Source of the DNA: Desulfobulbus sp.
Lineage (GTDB): Bacteria > Desulfobacterota > Desulfobulbia > Desulfobulbales > Desulfobulbaceae
Length of the DNA: 7,826 bases
Direction: 5' to 3'
Assembly: GCA_011051825.1 (NCBI GenBank)
Contig: DRKH01000466.1
Span: 1-7,826, forward strand
Part shown: piece by piece, positions 1 through 7,089 of the stretch
Layout of the letters: the number at the start of each line of letters is the position of its first letter
How positions within the stretch are numbered: position 1 is the stretch's first letter
The notes under the pieces: model-generated
What the model saw: only the letters and a program-made list of their open reading frames with translations
What the model was told of the DNA's origin: nothing
Database searches by the model: none
Position numbers and translations under genes: made by a program

Positions 1-26
1 GGTAGGGGCAGAGAACTAGCCCTACC
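1..26. other. short hairpin at left edge
   Basis: The bases ggtaggg (1-7) can pair with ccctacc (20-26) around a 12-base loop. The structure begins at the first base of the window, so its true extent is unknown. Bases 17-32 also occur inverted at the right edge (7811-7826), so this region belongs to the outer flank shared by repeat copies A and C. It is not followed by a T-run, so there is no basis for calling it a terminator. Confidence 0.35.
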
Positions 27-32
27 ACCACC

Positions 33-144
33 TGTAACTGTTCAGGAGTGCTCCATATCTGTGCAGTCAGGCCTGTGAACTATAGTGATTCCTATGTGAA
101 TCAGGCCTGACCGTGCAGAGATGGGGTGCTCCTGAACAGTTACA
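33..144 (+). repeat. long hairpin repeat, copy A (MITE/REP-like)
   Basis: Two 43-base arms (33-75 and 102-144) form an imperfect palindrome with termini tgtaactgttcaggag / ctcctgaacagttaca around a 26-base loop. 36 of 43 positions are Watson-Crick pairs. Of the 7 mismatches, 5 are T-G (G-U) wobbles when the + strand folds, so the + strand is the better-folding strand. The loop holds a small inner stem, tatag (81-85) with ctatg (92-96). It lies 51 bases upstream of the channel gene and could be part of its leader if transcription starts further left. Bases 17-143 match the inverted copy C with 2 substitutions and one 17-base gap. There is no open reading frame and no transposase, so this looks like a non-autonomous repeat mobilised in trans, or a structural RNA/DNA element. 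The family is not recognised. Confidence 0.85.
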
Positions 145-195
145 CCTGCTAATGCATAATCACTATCTTGATCTCAATTACTGCCGGAGAGAACT

Positions 196-1527
196 ATGCC
201 GCACAGAGAAAAAAAATGTTTGTATCGATGTATCCGGGTGTTCATTCTGATTGGTCTTGTCCTGCCGGCCGGAGGCGTTTCTGCATCTGTTCCGGAAGAC
301 AACTGTGAGAAGCTCTCGCTTGATGATGCCGTGGCCGTGGCCATGGAAAAGAACCCGAGTCTGGCCGCCATTCAGGCACGCTATGAAGCCATGGCGGCCA
401 TTCCTTCCCAACAGTCTTCCCTGCCGGATCCGATACTCAGCTTTGGTGCCGTCAATATCCCCCTGGACACCTTTAATCTGGATCAGGAAAATATGACCCA
501 GATGCAGGTCGGAATCAGCCAGAAGTTCCCATTCCCAGGTAAACTCGGCCTGAAGGAAAAGAGTGCCGCCTTTGAAGCCGAGGCCGTTTTGGAACAGGTT
601 GGCGAGGCCAGGCTTGATCTTGTCAAGAAGACCCGTACAACCTGGTGGGATATTTTTTATCTGCAGAAAAGCCTGAAGATCGTCCGTTCCAACCAGGATC
701 TGCTGCGGGCAACCGTGGCTGCGGCGCGAACCAAGTACGAGGTGGGAAAGGGGCTGCAGCAGGATGTGCTCCTGGCCCAGGTGGAGTTGTCCAGGCTTCT
801 GGATCGTGAAATTTTTGTAGCCAATGCCATAGACAAGAAAAAGGCCGTTCTGGCCGCTCTCCTTGATCGGCCTGCAGATGCAGGATGTTTTGAGATACCG
901 GAAAAGCATGTGGACCTGGAGCTTCCGAAAATTCTGCCGATGACCACGCTGCAGACGGTCTCGCTGACCAGCCGGCCCGGGCTCCTTGCTTTAGAGAAAA
1001 AAACAGATGCAACCAAATCGAGAATTGAGCTGGCCCGCAAGGATTATTATCCGGATTTTACCGTGGGAGCAGCCTATGGCTACCGCCAGGATACTCCCGA
1101 TGGTCGGGATCGCAGTGATTTTGCCAGCATCAGACTCAGTATCAATCTGCCGATTTGGACCGGTACCAAACAGGACAAGGCGGTGGCCCAGCGGACCAGT
1201 GAATCCCTGGAAGCTGAACATAAAGTGCGAGACTACAGGAATCGGGTTTTAGCTGATATCGCCAGTGAATTTGCCGAATTTTCCAACACCTCCCGCCAGA
1301 GTGAGCTCTACCGGACCTCCCTTATCCCGCAGGCTGAACAGACCGCTGCTGCCATGCTCAAGGGATATCAGGTCAACAAAGTTGATTTTCTCAATGTGGT
1401 CCGGGCACAGCTGGCTCTTTATAACTACAAGATTACCTACTGGAATTATCTGAGCAACGCATTTAAGGCCCTGGCCGGGCTTGAGGCCGCAACCGGTGCA
1501 TCCGTCTATGAAGGAGAACAGCAATGA
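196..1527 (+). CDS. TolC-family outer-membrane efflux channel (CusC/CzcC-like)
   Basis: This 443-residue protein is the outer-membrane and periplasmic-tunnel component of a tripartite metal efflux pump. A basic N-terminus (HREKKCLYRCIR) is followed by a hydrophobic stretch ending VSA near residue 30, a plausible Sec signal peptide. No lipobox Cys follows it, unlike E. coli CusC, which is lipidated. The mature part shows the two tandem OEP repeats of the TolC family. The first starts at LSLDDAVAVAMEKNP (about 41-55) and carries the family motif FPFPGK (111-116). The second covers roughly residues 250-430 and includes the NLPIW turn typical of these channels. Length is normal for the family. 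The start is chosen because ATG 196 is preceded by ggagag (186-191) and leads into the signal peptide. It overlaps the adaptor gene by ATGA, so the two are translationally coupled. The metal assignment rests on its neighbours, since the channel itself shows no metal-specific residues. Confidence 0.93.
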   Translation: MPHREKKCLYRCIRVFILIGLVLPAGGVSASVPEDNCEKLSLDDAVAVAMEKNPSLAAIQARYEAMAAIPSQQSSLPDPILSFGAVNIPLDTFNLDQENMTQMQVGISQKFPFPGKLGLKEKSAAFEAEAVLEQVGEARLDLVKKTRTTWWDIFYLQKSLKIVRSNQDLLRATVAAARTKYEVGKGLQQDVLLAQVELSRLLDREIFVANAIDKKKAVLAALLDRPADAGCFEIPEKHVDLELPKILPMTTLQTVSLTSRPGLLALEKKTDATKSRIELARKDYYPDFTVGAAYGYRQDTPDGRDRSDFASIRLSINLPIWTGTKQDKAVAQRTSESLEAEHKVRDYRNRVLADIASEFAEFSNTSRQSELYRTSLIPQAEQTAAAMLKGYQVNKVDFLNVVRAQLALYNYKITYWNYLSNAFKALAGLEAATGASVYEGEQQ

Positions 1528-2861
1528 GTAAGTATTTTACCTGTACAATCACTTTTACGGTTCTGGTTCTTGTGTTGATCGCAAGTGTCGGCGGTTCCCG
1601 GGCCGAAGAGGCAAAAGAGGGCAAGAAACCCCTGTTTTACCGGAGTCCCATGAACCCGGCCGTGACCTCGCCGGTTCCGGCCAAGGACAGTATGGGGATG
1701 GAGTATATCCCCGTGTATGCCGATGCCGCAGATTCTACCGGACCGGTCGGGACCGTGAAGATCGACCCGGTTCTTGTGCAGAAAATCGGGGTTCGTACCG
1801 GTATGGCCATGAATCGGACCATGAGCCGGATAATTACCACTCCGGCTCGGGTGGCCTATGATGAGGAAACCCTGACCATGGTCCATTCCAAGTTCAGTGG
1901 CTGGGCGGAAGAAGTTTTTGTCAATAAGACCGGTGAGCATGTCAAAAAAGGCCAGACTCTGCTGACGATCTATTCTCCGGAACTGGTTTCGACCCAGGAG
2001 GAATACCTTCTTGCCCTGGCCAATGCCAAGGTGCTCGCCATGAGCAGTATGAAGGAAATACGGGACGATGCCAAACGACTGGTCAGCGCCACCCGTAAGC
2101 GATTGACCTATTTTGATATCCCTGAAAAGGTAATCCGGCAGCTGGAACAAACCGGAGAGGTTAAACGAGACCTGCCCATAGACTCTCCTTTTACCGGTAC
2201 CGTCATTGATGTCAATGTGGAAGCCGGTCATTATATAACACCCAACAAGAGGCTGTACCGGATTGCCGATCTGTCCAAGGTCTGGGTTTATGCAGAGGTT
2301 TATGAGCCTGACCTGCCCTGGATCCGTCGTGGCGATAGTGCTTTGATTTCCGTGGCCAGTCAGCCGGGAAAGAAATTTTCCGGAATCATTGACTACATCT
2401 ACCCCTATGAAGAAGGTAAGACCCGTACCGTTAAAGTTCGACTTGTTTTCGAAAACAAGGACGGCAGACTGAAGCCCGGTATGTTTGCCAACATCACCAT
2501 CCAGGCCGGAAAACGTACCGATGTGCTGGCAGTACCGTCCGAGGCTATCGTCCGTTCCGGCAGCAGGGAGCAGGTCTTTGTGGTCACCGGCCCGGGTACC
2601 TTTGAACCACGCGAGGTCGTTACCGGGGTCCAGGCAGACGGCTATGTTGAGATTGTCAAAGGGTTGAAACCGCATGTCAACGTGGTGACTTCGGCCCAGT
2701 TTCTCATCGACTCCGAATCCAAGCTCAGGGAGGCCACCGCCAAGATGCTTGAACCCGGAAAGGTTACGGCAAAGGATGAGATGGGAGCTGCAGAAAAGAA
2801 ACCATCTGAAAAAAATAAGGATGGAGATATGTCAGGTATGGATATGGGCACCAAGAAATAA
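1524..2861 (+). CDS. cusB: CusB-like periplasmic adaptor (membrane fusion protein), Cu(I)/Ag(I) efflux
   Basis: This 445-residue HlyD-type adaptor links the inner-membrane pump to the outer-membrane channel and, in the Cus family, also binds and hands over metal. An N-terminal signal or anchor (about 8-27, ending SRA) is followed by a heavy-metal-binding segment, YRSPMNP...KDSMGMEYIPVY (39-65). Its M43, M57 and M59 match the spacing of the three E. coli CusB metal-binding Met (M49/M64/M66 in the precursor). Then come the first lipoyl half (about 120-150, around FSGW), a helical hairpin (about 150-215), the second lipoyl half (about 216-250, DLPIDSPFTG), the beta-barrel, and the membrane-proximal domain with VVTSAQFLIDSESK (387-400), typical of CusB relatives. 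The C-terminus is a charged, Met-rich tail (DMSGMDMG, 435-442), which is unusual. Aaggag (1511-1516) lies 7 bases before the ATG. The stop is followed by a 517-base gap before the pump gene, whereas such genes usually adjoin. Confidence 0.93.
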   Translation: MSKYFTCTITFTVLVLVLIASVGGSRAEEAKEGKKPLFYRSPMNPAVTSPVPAKDSMGMEYIPVYADAADSTGPVGTVKIDPVLVQKIGVRTGMAMNRTMSRIITTPARVAYDEETLTMVHSKFSGWAEEVFVNKTGEHVKKGQTLLTIYSPELVSTQEEYLLALANAKVLAMSSMKEIRDDAKRLVSATRKRLTYFDIPEKVIRQLEQTGEVKRDLPIDSPFTGTVIDVNVEAGHYITPNKRLYRIADLSKVWVYAEVYEPDLPWIRRGDSALISVASQPGKKFSGIIDYIYPYEEGKTRTVKVRLVFENKDGRLKPGMFANITIQAGKRTDVLAVPSEAIVRSGSREQVFVVTGPGTFEPREVVTGVQADGYVEIVKGLKPHVNVVTSAQFLIDSESKLREATAKMLEPGKVTAKDEMGAAEKKPSEKNKDGDMSGMDMGTKK

Positions 2862-2866
2862 GCCTT

Positions 2867-2907
2867 GCCGCCGGTATCTGTTTTGCCATACCCGTTCAGC
2901 GGGCGGC
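2867..2907 (+). other. inverted repeat just after the adaptor stop
   Basis: Gccgcc (2867-2872) and ggtat (2873-2877) can pair with atacc (2888-2892) and ggcggc (2902-2907), giving a broken stem a few bases after the stop codon. A bulge of 9 bases lies on the right side, and only a short ttt follows. It could slow or terminate transcription or protect the 3' end of the channel-adaptor message, but it is not a convincing intrinsic terminator. Confidence 0.25.
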
Positions 2908-2916
2908 AGCTTTGCA

Positions 2917-2929
2917 TACGCTCCAACAT
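2917..2929 (+). repeat. 13-base direct repeat, left copy
   Basis: The sequence tacgctccaacat is repeated exactly at 3130-3142, where it overlaps the right terminus of hairpin copy B. The two copies bracket about 200 bases of intergenic DNA that includes copy B. This left copy is 47 bases away from the left end of the hairpin, so the pair is not a tight target-site duplication of the hairpin alone. Confidence 0.6.
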
Positions 2930-3025
2930 AACTAGTCACAGGATTTGTAACTATGTGTTTTCATCTATCTTAAACCTGTAAGTGTTCAAGGGTGCCGTAG
3001 ATTCGTGCAGACGTGACTGGCAGCA

Positions 3026-3049
3026 GGTAAGCGAGCCTGCGAGACTCCG
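3026..3049 (+). repeat. GGTAAGCG...AGACTCCG module, loop copy in B
   Basis: This 24-base unit begins ggtaagcgag and ends cgagactccg with cctg between. It lies in the loop side of hairpin copy B. Its 5' part can form a local stem, gcagg (3023-3027) with cctgc (3036-3040). It is a direct repeat of 3088-3110 and resembles the minus-strand unit at 7705-7721. Confidence 0.7.
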
Positions 3050-3087
3050 ATAGCCCCTCTATGCGGACAGTCGCGACCGTGCGAAGA

Positions 3088-3110
3088 GGTAAGCGAGGGA
3101 CGAGACTCCG
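3088..3110 (+). repeat. GGTAAGCG...AGACTCCG module, right-arm copy in B
   Basis: This 23-base unit begins ggtaagcgag and ends cgagactccg. It interrupts the right arm of hairpin copy B between gcgaaga and tgcggtgccc. The corresponding position of copy C is interrupted by a 17-base version, and copy A has none. The arm pairs well only if this unit is looped out. Confidence 0.7.
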
Positions 3111-3129
3111 TGCGGTGCCCCTGAACACT

Positions 3130-3142
3130 TACGCTCCAACAT
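3130..3142 (+). repeat. 13-base direct repeat, right copy
   Basis: This is an exact repeat of tacgctccaacat at 2917-2929. Its first bases overlap the terminal ttac of hairpin copy B, so the flanking gctccaacat lies immediately outside the hairpin. Confidence 0.6.
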
Positions 3143-3378
3143 GTTGACCCGGGTCTGGTGGCTGCCGGCTGGAACAGGGCAGCCCCGGCCGGGCGCCTGC
3201 CGGGTAACCCGTTGTTTTGAAGTGTAAAAAAAATCTCAAAGCCTCAGTTTACCGGGTTTTACTGTGGAAGTTCAACCTGAAAGGTGCTTTGTTTTCGAAA
3301 AATCCAAAATGGATGAAGATGGGACGCTGGTACTGTTTACGTTTTTACGGTCCTGAGGAATGCCTGTAGAGGAATACA
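3143..3378. other. rest of the adaptor-pump gap: GC-rich structure, then the pump leader
   Basis: No gene is visible here. Bases 3160-3204 are rich in competing hairpins: ggctgcc (3160-3166) with ggcagcc (3178-3184), and cccggc (3184-3189) with gccggg (3199-3204). The palindrome cgggt-a-acccg lies at 3201-3211. The GC-rich part is followed by ttgttttg rather than a clean T-run, so termination is possible but unproven. The rest is AT-richer, with an A-tract near 3227. It ends with agaggaa (3368-3374), a good ribosome binding site 4 bases before the pump ATG. I found no convincing sigma-70 or sigma-54 promoter, so whether the pump is read through from upstream is open. Confidence 0.4.
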
Positions 3379-6300
3379 ATGATAAAAAAAATTATAGATT
3401 TTTCCATCCGTGACCGTTTGCTGATCCTGATTGGAACCGTCATTATTGCTGCAGCCGGGCTGTGGACCCTGAAGAATACACCGCTCGATGCGATACCGGA
3501 TCTTTCCGACGTCCAGGTTATCGTTTTTACGAAATATCCCGGCCAGGCACCCCAGGTGGTTGAGGATCAGGTGACCTATCCCCTGACCACGGCCATGCTG
3601 CAGGTACCCCGGTCCAAGGTGGTGCGTGGGTATTCCTTCTTCGGCCTCTCGTTTGTCTATATCATCTTCGAGGATGGAACCGACATGTACTGGGCGCGCT
3701 CCCGTGTCCTGGAATCGTTGAATTACGTCAGCTCCGACCTGCCTCTTGGCGTGTCCCCCTCGCTTGGCCCCGATGCCACCGGGGTCGGCTGGATCTATGA
3801 ATATGCGCTTGTCGACCGCACCGGTAACCATGATCTGGCCCAGTTACGATCAATTCAGGACTGGTATCTGCGTTATCCGCTGCAGACCGTTGAAGGCATA
3901 TCCGAAGTTGCATCAATCGGCGGTTATGTCAAACAGTATCAGGTTGAAGTCGATCCGGACAAACTGGCAGCCTACAATATTCCCATCCAGCAGGTGCGGC
4001 GGGCCATCAAACGTTCCAACCGTGATGTGGGCGGCCGTCTGATAGAGATGTCGGAAACTGAGTACATGGTGCGCGGCCAGGGATACGTCAAGTCCATTGA
4101 GGATCTTGAAGAAATTCCGTTGAAGACCGATGAAATGGGTACGCCCATCCGCCTTGCCGATGTGGCCACGGTTCAGCTCGGGCCCGATCTCAGGCGTGGT
4201 CTGGTCGAATTGAATGGTGAGGGTGAAGTCGCCGGCGGGGTTGTCATCATGCGGTATGGCGAAAATGCACTGGCCACCATTGAGCGGGTTCGGGACAAGC
4301 TGGAAGAGTTGAAGAAAGGGTTGCCCGAGGGGGTTGAAATCGTGCCCACCTATGACCGGGGCAGTCTGATTGAGCGGGCCGTTGAAAATATCAAGGGCAA
4401 GCTGATCGAGGAATTTATCGTCGTCTCCCTGGTCTGCATCGTTTTTCTGCTCCATTTCCGTTCAGCTCTGGTGGCCATCGCCTCTCTGCCCATGGGCATT
4501 CTCCTTGCCTTTATGATTATGAAAGTGCAGGGGATTAATGCCAATATCATGTCACTTGGCGGAATTGCCATTGCCATTGGAGCGATGGTGGACGGGGCAA
4601 TTGTCATGATCGAAAATGCCCATAAGCATATAGAAGCTGCAGTAAAACAGGGTGTGGACCTCTCCGGAAAAAACCGTTGGCGGATCATGGGTGAGGCGGC
4701 TTGCGAAGTGGGACCGGCACTGTTTTTCTCTCTTCTTATCATTACGTTTTCCTTTTTGCCCATTTTTACTCTCCAGGCCCAGGAAGGGCGGCTGTTTACC
4801 CCTCTGGCCTTTACCAAAACCTATGCCATGGCCTCGGCCGCTCTGCTCTCCATTACTCTGGTGCCGGTGTTGATGGGATTTTTCATCCGGGGCAAGATTA
4901 TTTCCGAGGCCAAAAATCCGGTTAACAGATTTTTCCAGTTTATCCATGGTCCAAGTCTGCGCCTCTGCATCAAGATGCGCTACCTGGTCATCATTCTGGC
5001 CATTGTCCTGGTCGGGGTAACCTGGTATCCGCTCAGTCAGTTGGGTTCTGAGTTCATGCCGCCTCTGGATGAGGGAGATATTCTGTACATGCCTTCCACC
5101 TTCCCGGGCATTTCGATTACCAAGGCCAAGGAGATTCTTCAGCAGACCGACAAGATCATCAAGACTTTTCCGGAGGTGCTCACGGTGTTCGGTAAGGTCG
5201 GGCGGGCAGAAACGGCCACCGATCCGGCCCCGCTGTCCATGGTGGAAACCATTGTCCGGCTTAAACCCCGGGACCAGTGGCCGGATCCCAAAAAGACGAC
5301 CCGGGAACTGATGCAGGATATGGATAAAGAGTTACGGCTTCCGGGCCTTGCCAATGCCTGGACCATGCCGATCATTACCAGAATCGACATGCTTTCCACC
5401 GGCATCAAAACCCCCATCGGTATCAAGGTCAGCGGTTCCGACCTGAATGTTCTGGGCAAGGTCTCCCTTGATATCGAAAATATAATGAAAACCATGCCGG
5501 AAACGGTTTCCGCCTATGCCGATCGGGCAGTGGGCGGATACTTTCTGGATATTGATATCAACCGTAAGGCCGCCGCCCGTTACGGACTGAGTGTTGGTGA
5601 TATCCAGGATGTCATTATGACCGCCATCGGCGGCATGCAGGTCTCGCAGACGGTTGAAGGCCTTGAACGCTACCCGATCAACCTGCGCTACCCCAGGGAT
5701 TTCCGTGATAATCCGGAGAAAATCGGTCGGGCGCTGGTGCCGACACCGGCGGGTAACTTTATTCCCCTCTCCGAGGTCACCAACATCTCTCTGAGCAGGG
5801 GCGCACCAGTGGTCAAAAGTGAAAATGCCCGGCCCAATGCCTGGATCTATGTTGATATATCCACCTCTGACATCGGTGGTTTTGTCAAGGAGGCAAAGGC
5901 CTTGATCGCAAAAGAACTGGATCTCCCTTCCGGCTACACTCTGTCCTGGTCGGGCCAGTTTGAGTATATGGAACGGGCCCAGCAGCGGTTGCGGATCGTG
6001 GTCCCCTTTACCCTGGGCCTGATTTTTCTGCTGCTCTATTTCAACTTCCGCAATCTGGCCGAACCGATTGTGGTCATGCTCTCGATTCCCTTTGCTCTGG
6101 TCGGCGGGATCTGGCTTATATGGTTTATGCACTTTAATATCTCGGTGGCCATCGTGGTCGGCTTTATAGCCCTGGCCGGCGTTTCGGCCGAGATCGGCAT
6201 ACTGGTTTTGACCTTTATCGATCATGAGCTTGATCGCAGGCACAAGGAGGCCGGGGACAGGCGACTGAATAAAAAAGAGATTATGGCGGCGGTCTATACC

Positions 6301-6522
6301 GGAACCGCTGAACGTGTACGGCCGATTGCCATGACCGCAATAGCTACTACCGCCGGCCTGCTTCCCATTCTGTTTGGCGGCGGCACCGGTTCCCAGGTTA
6401 TGAAGCGTATTGCCGCACCCATGGTCGGAGGAATGGTGACGGCAACCCTGCTCTGTCTGCTTGTGCTTCCCGTTATTTACGGGAGTTATCTGCAGATCAT
6501 GGAACATTACCGAAAGAAGTAG
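3379..6522 (+). CDS. cusA: CusA-like heavy-metal efflux RND pump, Cu(I)/Ag(I)
   Basis: This 1047-residue inner-membrane proton/metal antiporter of the HME-RND family exports monovalent copper or silver through the adaptor and channel. Length and architecture are normal: TM1 at about 12-30, a periplasmic porter domain, TM2-7 (about 345-555), a second porter domain, then TM8-12 (about 873-1035). The three periplasmic Met of the E. coli CusA site (M573/M623/M672) are present as M571 (LYMPST), M621 (APLSMVE) and M671 (IDMLSTG). The membrane Met relay is also kept: M391, M403, M410, M484, M499 and M1008. Of the proton-relay residues, D405 (with E412) in TM4 and E938 in TM10 are kept. The residue aligned with CusA Lys984 is Ile983 (RVRPIAMT). 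The Met pattern argues for Cu(I)/Ag(I) rather than Zn/Co/Cd. Agaggaa (3368-3374) supports the start. The next gene follows after 3 bases, so the two are surely co-transcribed. Confidence 0.96.
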   Translation: MIKKIIDFSIRDRLLILIGTVIIAAAGLWTLKNTPLDAIPDLSDVQVIVFTKYPGQAPQVVEDQVTYPLTTAMLQVPRSKVVRGYSFFGLSFVYIIFEDGTDMYWARSRVLESLNYVSSDLPLGVSPSLGPDATGVGWIYEYALVDRTGNHDLAQLRSIQDWYLRYPLQTVEGISEVASIGGYVKQYQVEVDPDKLAAYNIPIQQVRRAIKRSNRDVGGRLIEMSETEYMVRGQGYVKSIEDLEEIPLKTDEMGTPIRLADVATVQLGPDLRRGLVELNGEGEVAGGVVIMRYGENALATIERVRDKLEELKKGLPEGVEIVPTYDRGSLIERAVENIKGKLIEEFIVVSLVCIVFLLHFRSALVAIASLPMGILLAFMIMKVQGINANIMSLGGIAIAIGAMVDGAIVMIENAHKHIEAAVKQGVDLSGKNRWRIMGEAACEVGPALFFSLLIITFSFLPIFTLQAQEGRLFTPLAFTKTYAMASAALLSITLVPVLMGFFIRGKIISEAKNPVNRFFQFIHGPSLRLCIKMRYLVIILAIVLVGVTWYPLSQLGSEFMPPLDEGDILYMPSTFPGISITKAKEILQQTDKIIKTFPEVLTVFGKVGRAETATDPAPLSMVETIVRLKPRDQWPDPKKTTRELMQDMDKELRLPGLANAWTMPIITRIDMLSTGIKTPIGIKVSGSDLNVLGKVSLDIENIMKTMPETVSAYADRAVGGYFLDIDINRKAAARYGLSVGDIQDVIMTAIGGMQVSQTVEGLERYPINLRYPRDFRDNPEKIGRALVPTPAGNFIPLSEVTNISLSRGAPVVKSENARPNAWIYVDISTSDIGGFVKEAKALIAKELDLPSGYTLSWSGQFEYMERAQQRLRIVVPFTLGLIFLLLYFNFRNLAEPIVVMLSIPFALVGGIWLIWFMHFNISVAIVVGFIALAGVSAEIGILVLTFIDHELDRRHKEAGDRRLNKKEIMAAVYTGTAERVRPIAMTAIATTAGLLPILFGGGTGSQVMKRIAAPMVGGMVTATLLCLLVLPVIYGSYLQIMEHYRKK

Positions 6523-6525
6523 AAC

Positions 6526-7089
6526 ATGGCTGGGCACCGGAAAACACTCTTCACCCTGGTCGGGATAGCGGCCGGGGTGCTTTTTGTTCACCCTTATGTG
6601 ATGCTGGTCCACCAGTTTACCGATGCCGGACATGGGGTAACCAGTGCGGGCAAAGATGTTGCCATCCTTTTTTCCGCCTTTACCCCGGCCATGCTGCCCA
6701 TGACCATTGCCTTTGGTTTTTTTGCCGGGGCATGCGGTTTTCTTCTTGGTCTCCTCTTTGAGCGCAATCAGCGAATAATCCGCTACCGATATACGGTTCA
6801 GTTGCACCGCGACCTGACCGCTGCACTCAATCAGCTGCTGGATGTGCTCTCCCATTACATTCTCAATTCGTCCATGGTCATCTCCGGCCATGTCAGGCGC
6901 CTGCAGAAAAGTGCCCGGGAGGACGACCGAAAAACGCTTGTCGATATTGCCGAACTGGCCAGACGAAACGAGGCCATCCTCAAGTTGATGCAGGATGCGG
7001 AATTCCTGCGCAATATCGATCCCTCCGATACCACCTACCAGAAAATCATTGATCTCAATCGTCGAATTGAAGAACGATTAACAGGCTGA
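6526..7089 (+). CDS. two-TM membrane protein with a lone DHp (HisKA-like) domain, no ATPase domain
   Basis: The product has 187 residues. A hydrophobic segment at about 8-30 and another at about 55-78 flank a short periplasmic loop (about 31-54) with two His and an Asp. This resembles the sensor half of a small histidine kinase. The cytoplasmic part contains LSHYILNSS (108-116), an H-box-like HxxxN with H110 as possible phosphoacceptor, then a second helix (about 135-160) as in the DHp two-helix hairpin. It stops after DLNRRIEERLTG, about where the linker to a HATPase_c domain would begin. No N, G1 or G2 box follows in any frame downstream. It is either a truncated kinase or a genuine DHp-only protein acting as dimerisation partner or phosphotransfer protein. 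Its start lies 3 bases after the pump stop, with only a weak aaagaag (6513-6519) upstream, suggesting coupling to pump translation. A role in sensing metal or modulating the pump is inferred from position only. Confidence 0.8.
   Translation: MAGHRKTLFTLVGIAAGVLFVHPYVMLVHQFTDAGHGVTSAGKDVAILFSAFTPAMLPMTIAFGFFAGACGFLLGLLFERNQRIIRYRYTVQLHRDLTAALNQLLDVLSHYILNSSMVISGHVRRLQKSAREDDRKTLVDIAELARRNEAILKLMQDAEFLRNIDPSDTTYQKIIDLNRRIEERLTG

Larger units (their letters stand above)
2977..3133 (+). repeat. long hairpin repeat, copy B (diverged, enlarged)
   Basis: This is a relative of copies A and C with termini tgtaagtgttcaagg / cctgaacacttacg. The arms pair with several G-U wobbles on the + strand, including the same two paired wobble doublets (TG opposite TG) as copy A. 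It is 157 bases long rather than 112. A GGTAAGCG...AGACTCCG module is inserted in the right arm (3088-3110), and a second one lies in the loop region (3026-3049). Between them the sequence gtgcagac...gcgaccgtgc keeps the base of the inner stem. Copy B sits in the gap between adaptor and pump genes and has no coding capacity. Sequence divergence from A and C implies an older insertion or a separate subfamily. Confidence 0.75.

Noticed and set aside
133..160. Sigma-70 promoter with -10 cataat (155-160) and -35 in the right end of hairpin A
   Set aside because: The -10 is fair, but the best -35 (tgaaca, 133-138) matches only 4 of 6 bases at 16-base spacing. This is too weak to call, though an outward promoter from the repeat remains possible.
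196..1527. Lipoprotein assignment for the channel, by analogy with E. coli CusC
   Set aside because: No Cys follows the hydrophobic segment in a lipobox. The Cys residues at 8, 12 and 37 are misplaced, so an ordinary signal peptidase I site is more likely.
1506..2675. 389-codon open frame on the minus strand across the adaptor gene
   Set aside because: It is opposite a clear CusB-family gene with conserved motifs, and its low-complexity Gly/His-rich product is typical of a shadow frame.
5332..6891. 519-codon open frame on the minus strand across the pump and DHp genes
   Set aside because: It is antisense to a well-recognised RND pump, rich in Gly, His and Gln, and lacks recognisable domains. 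It is a shadow of GC-biased codon use.
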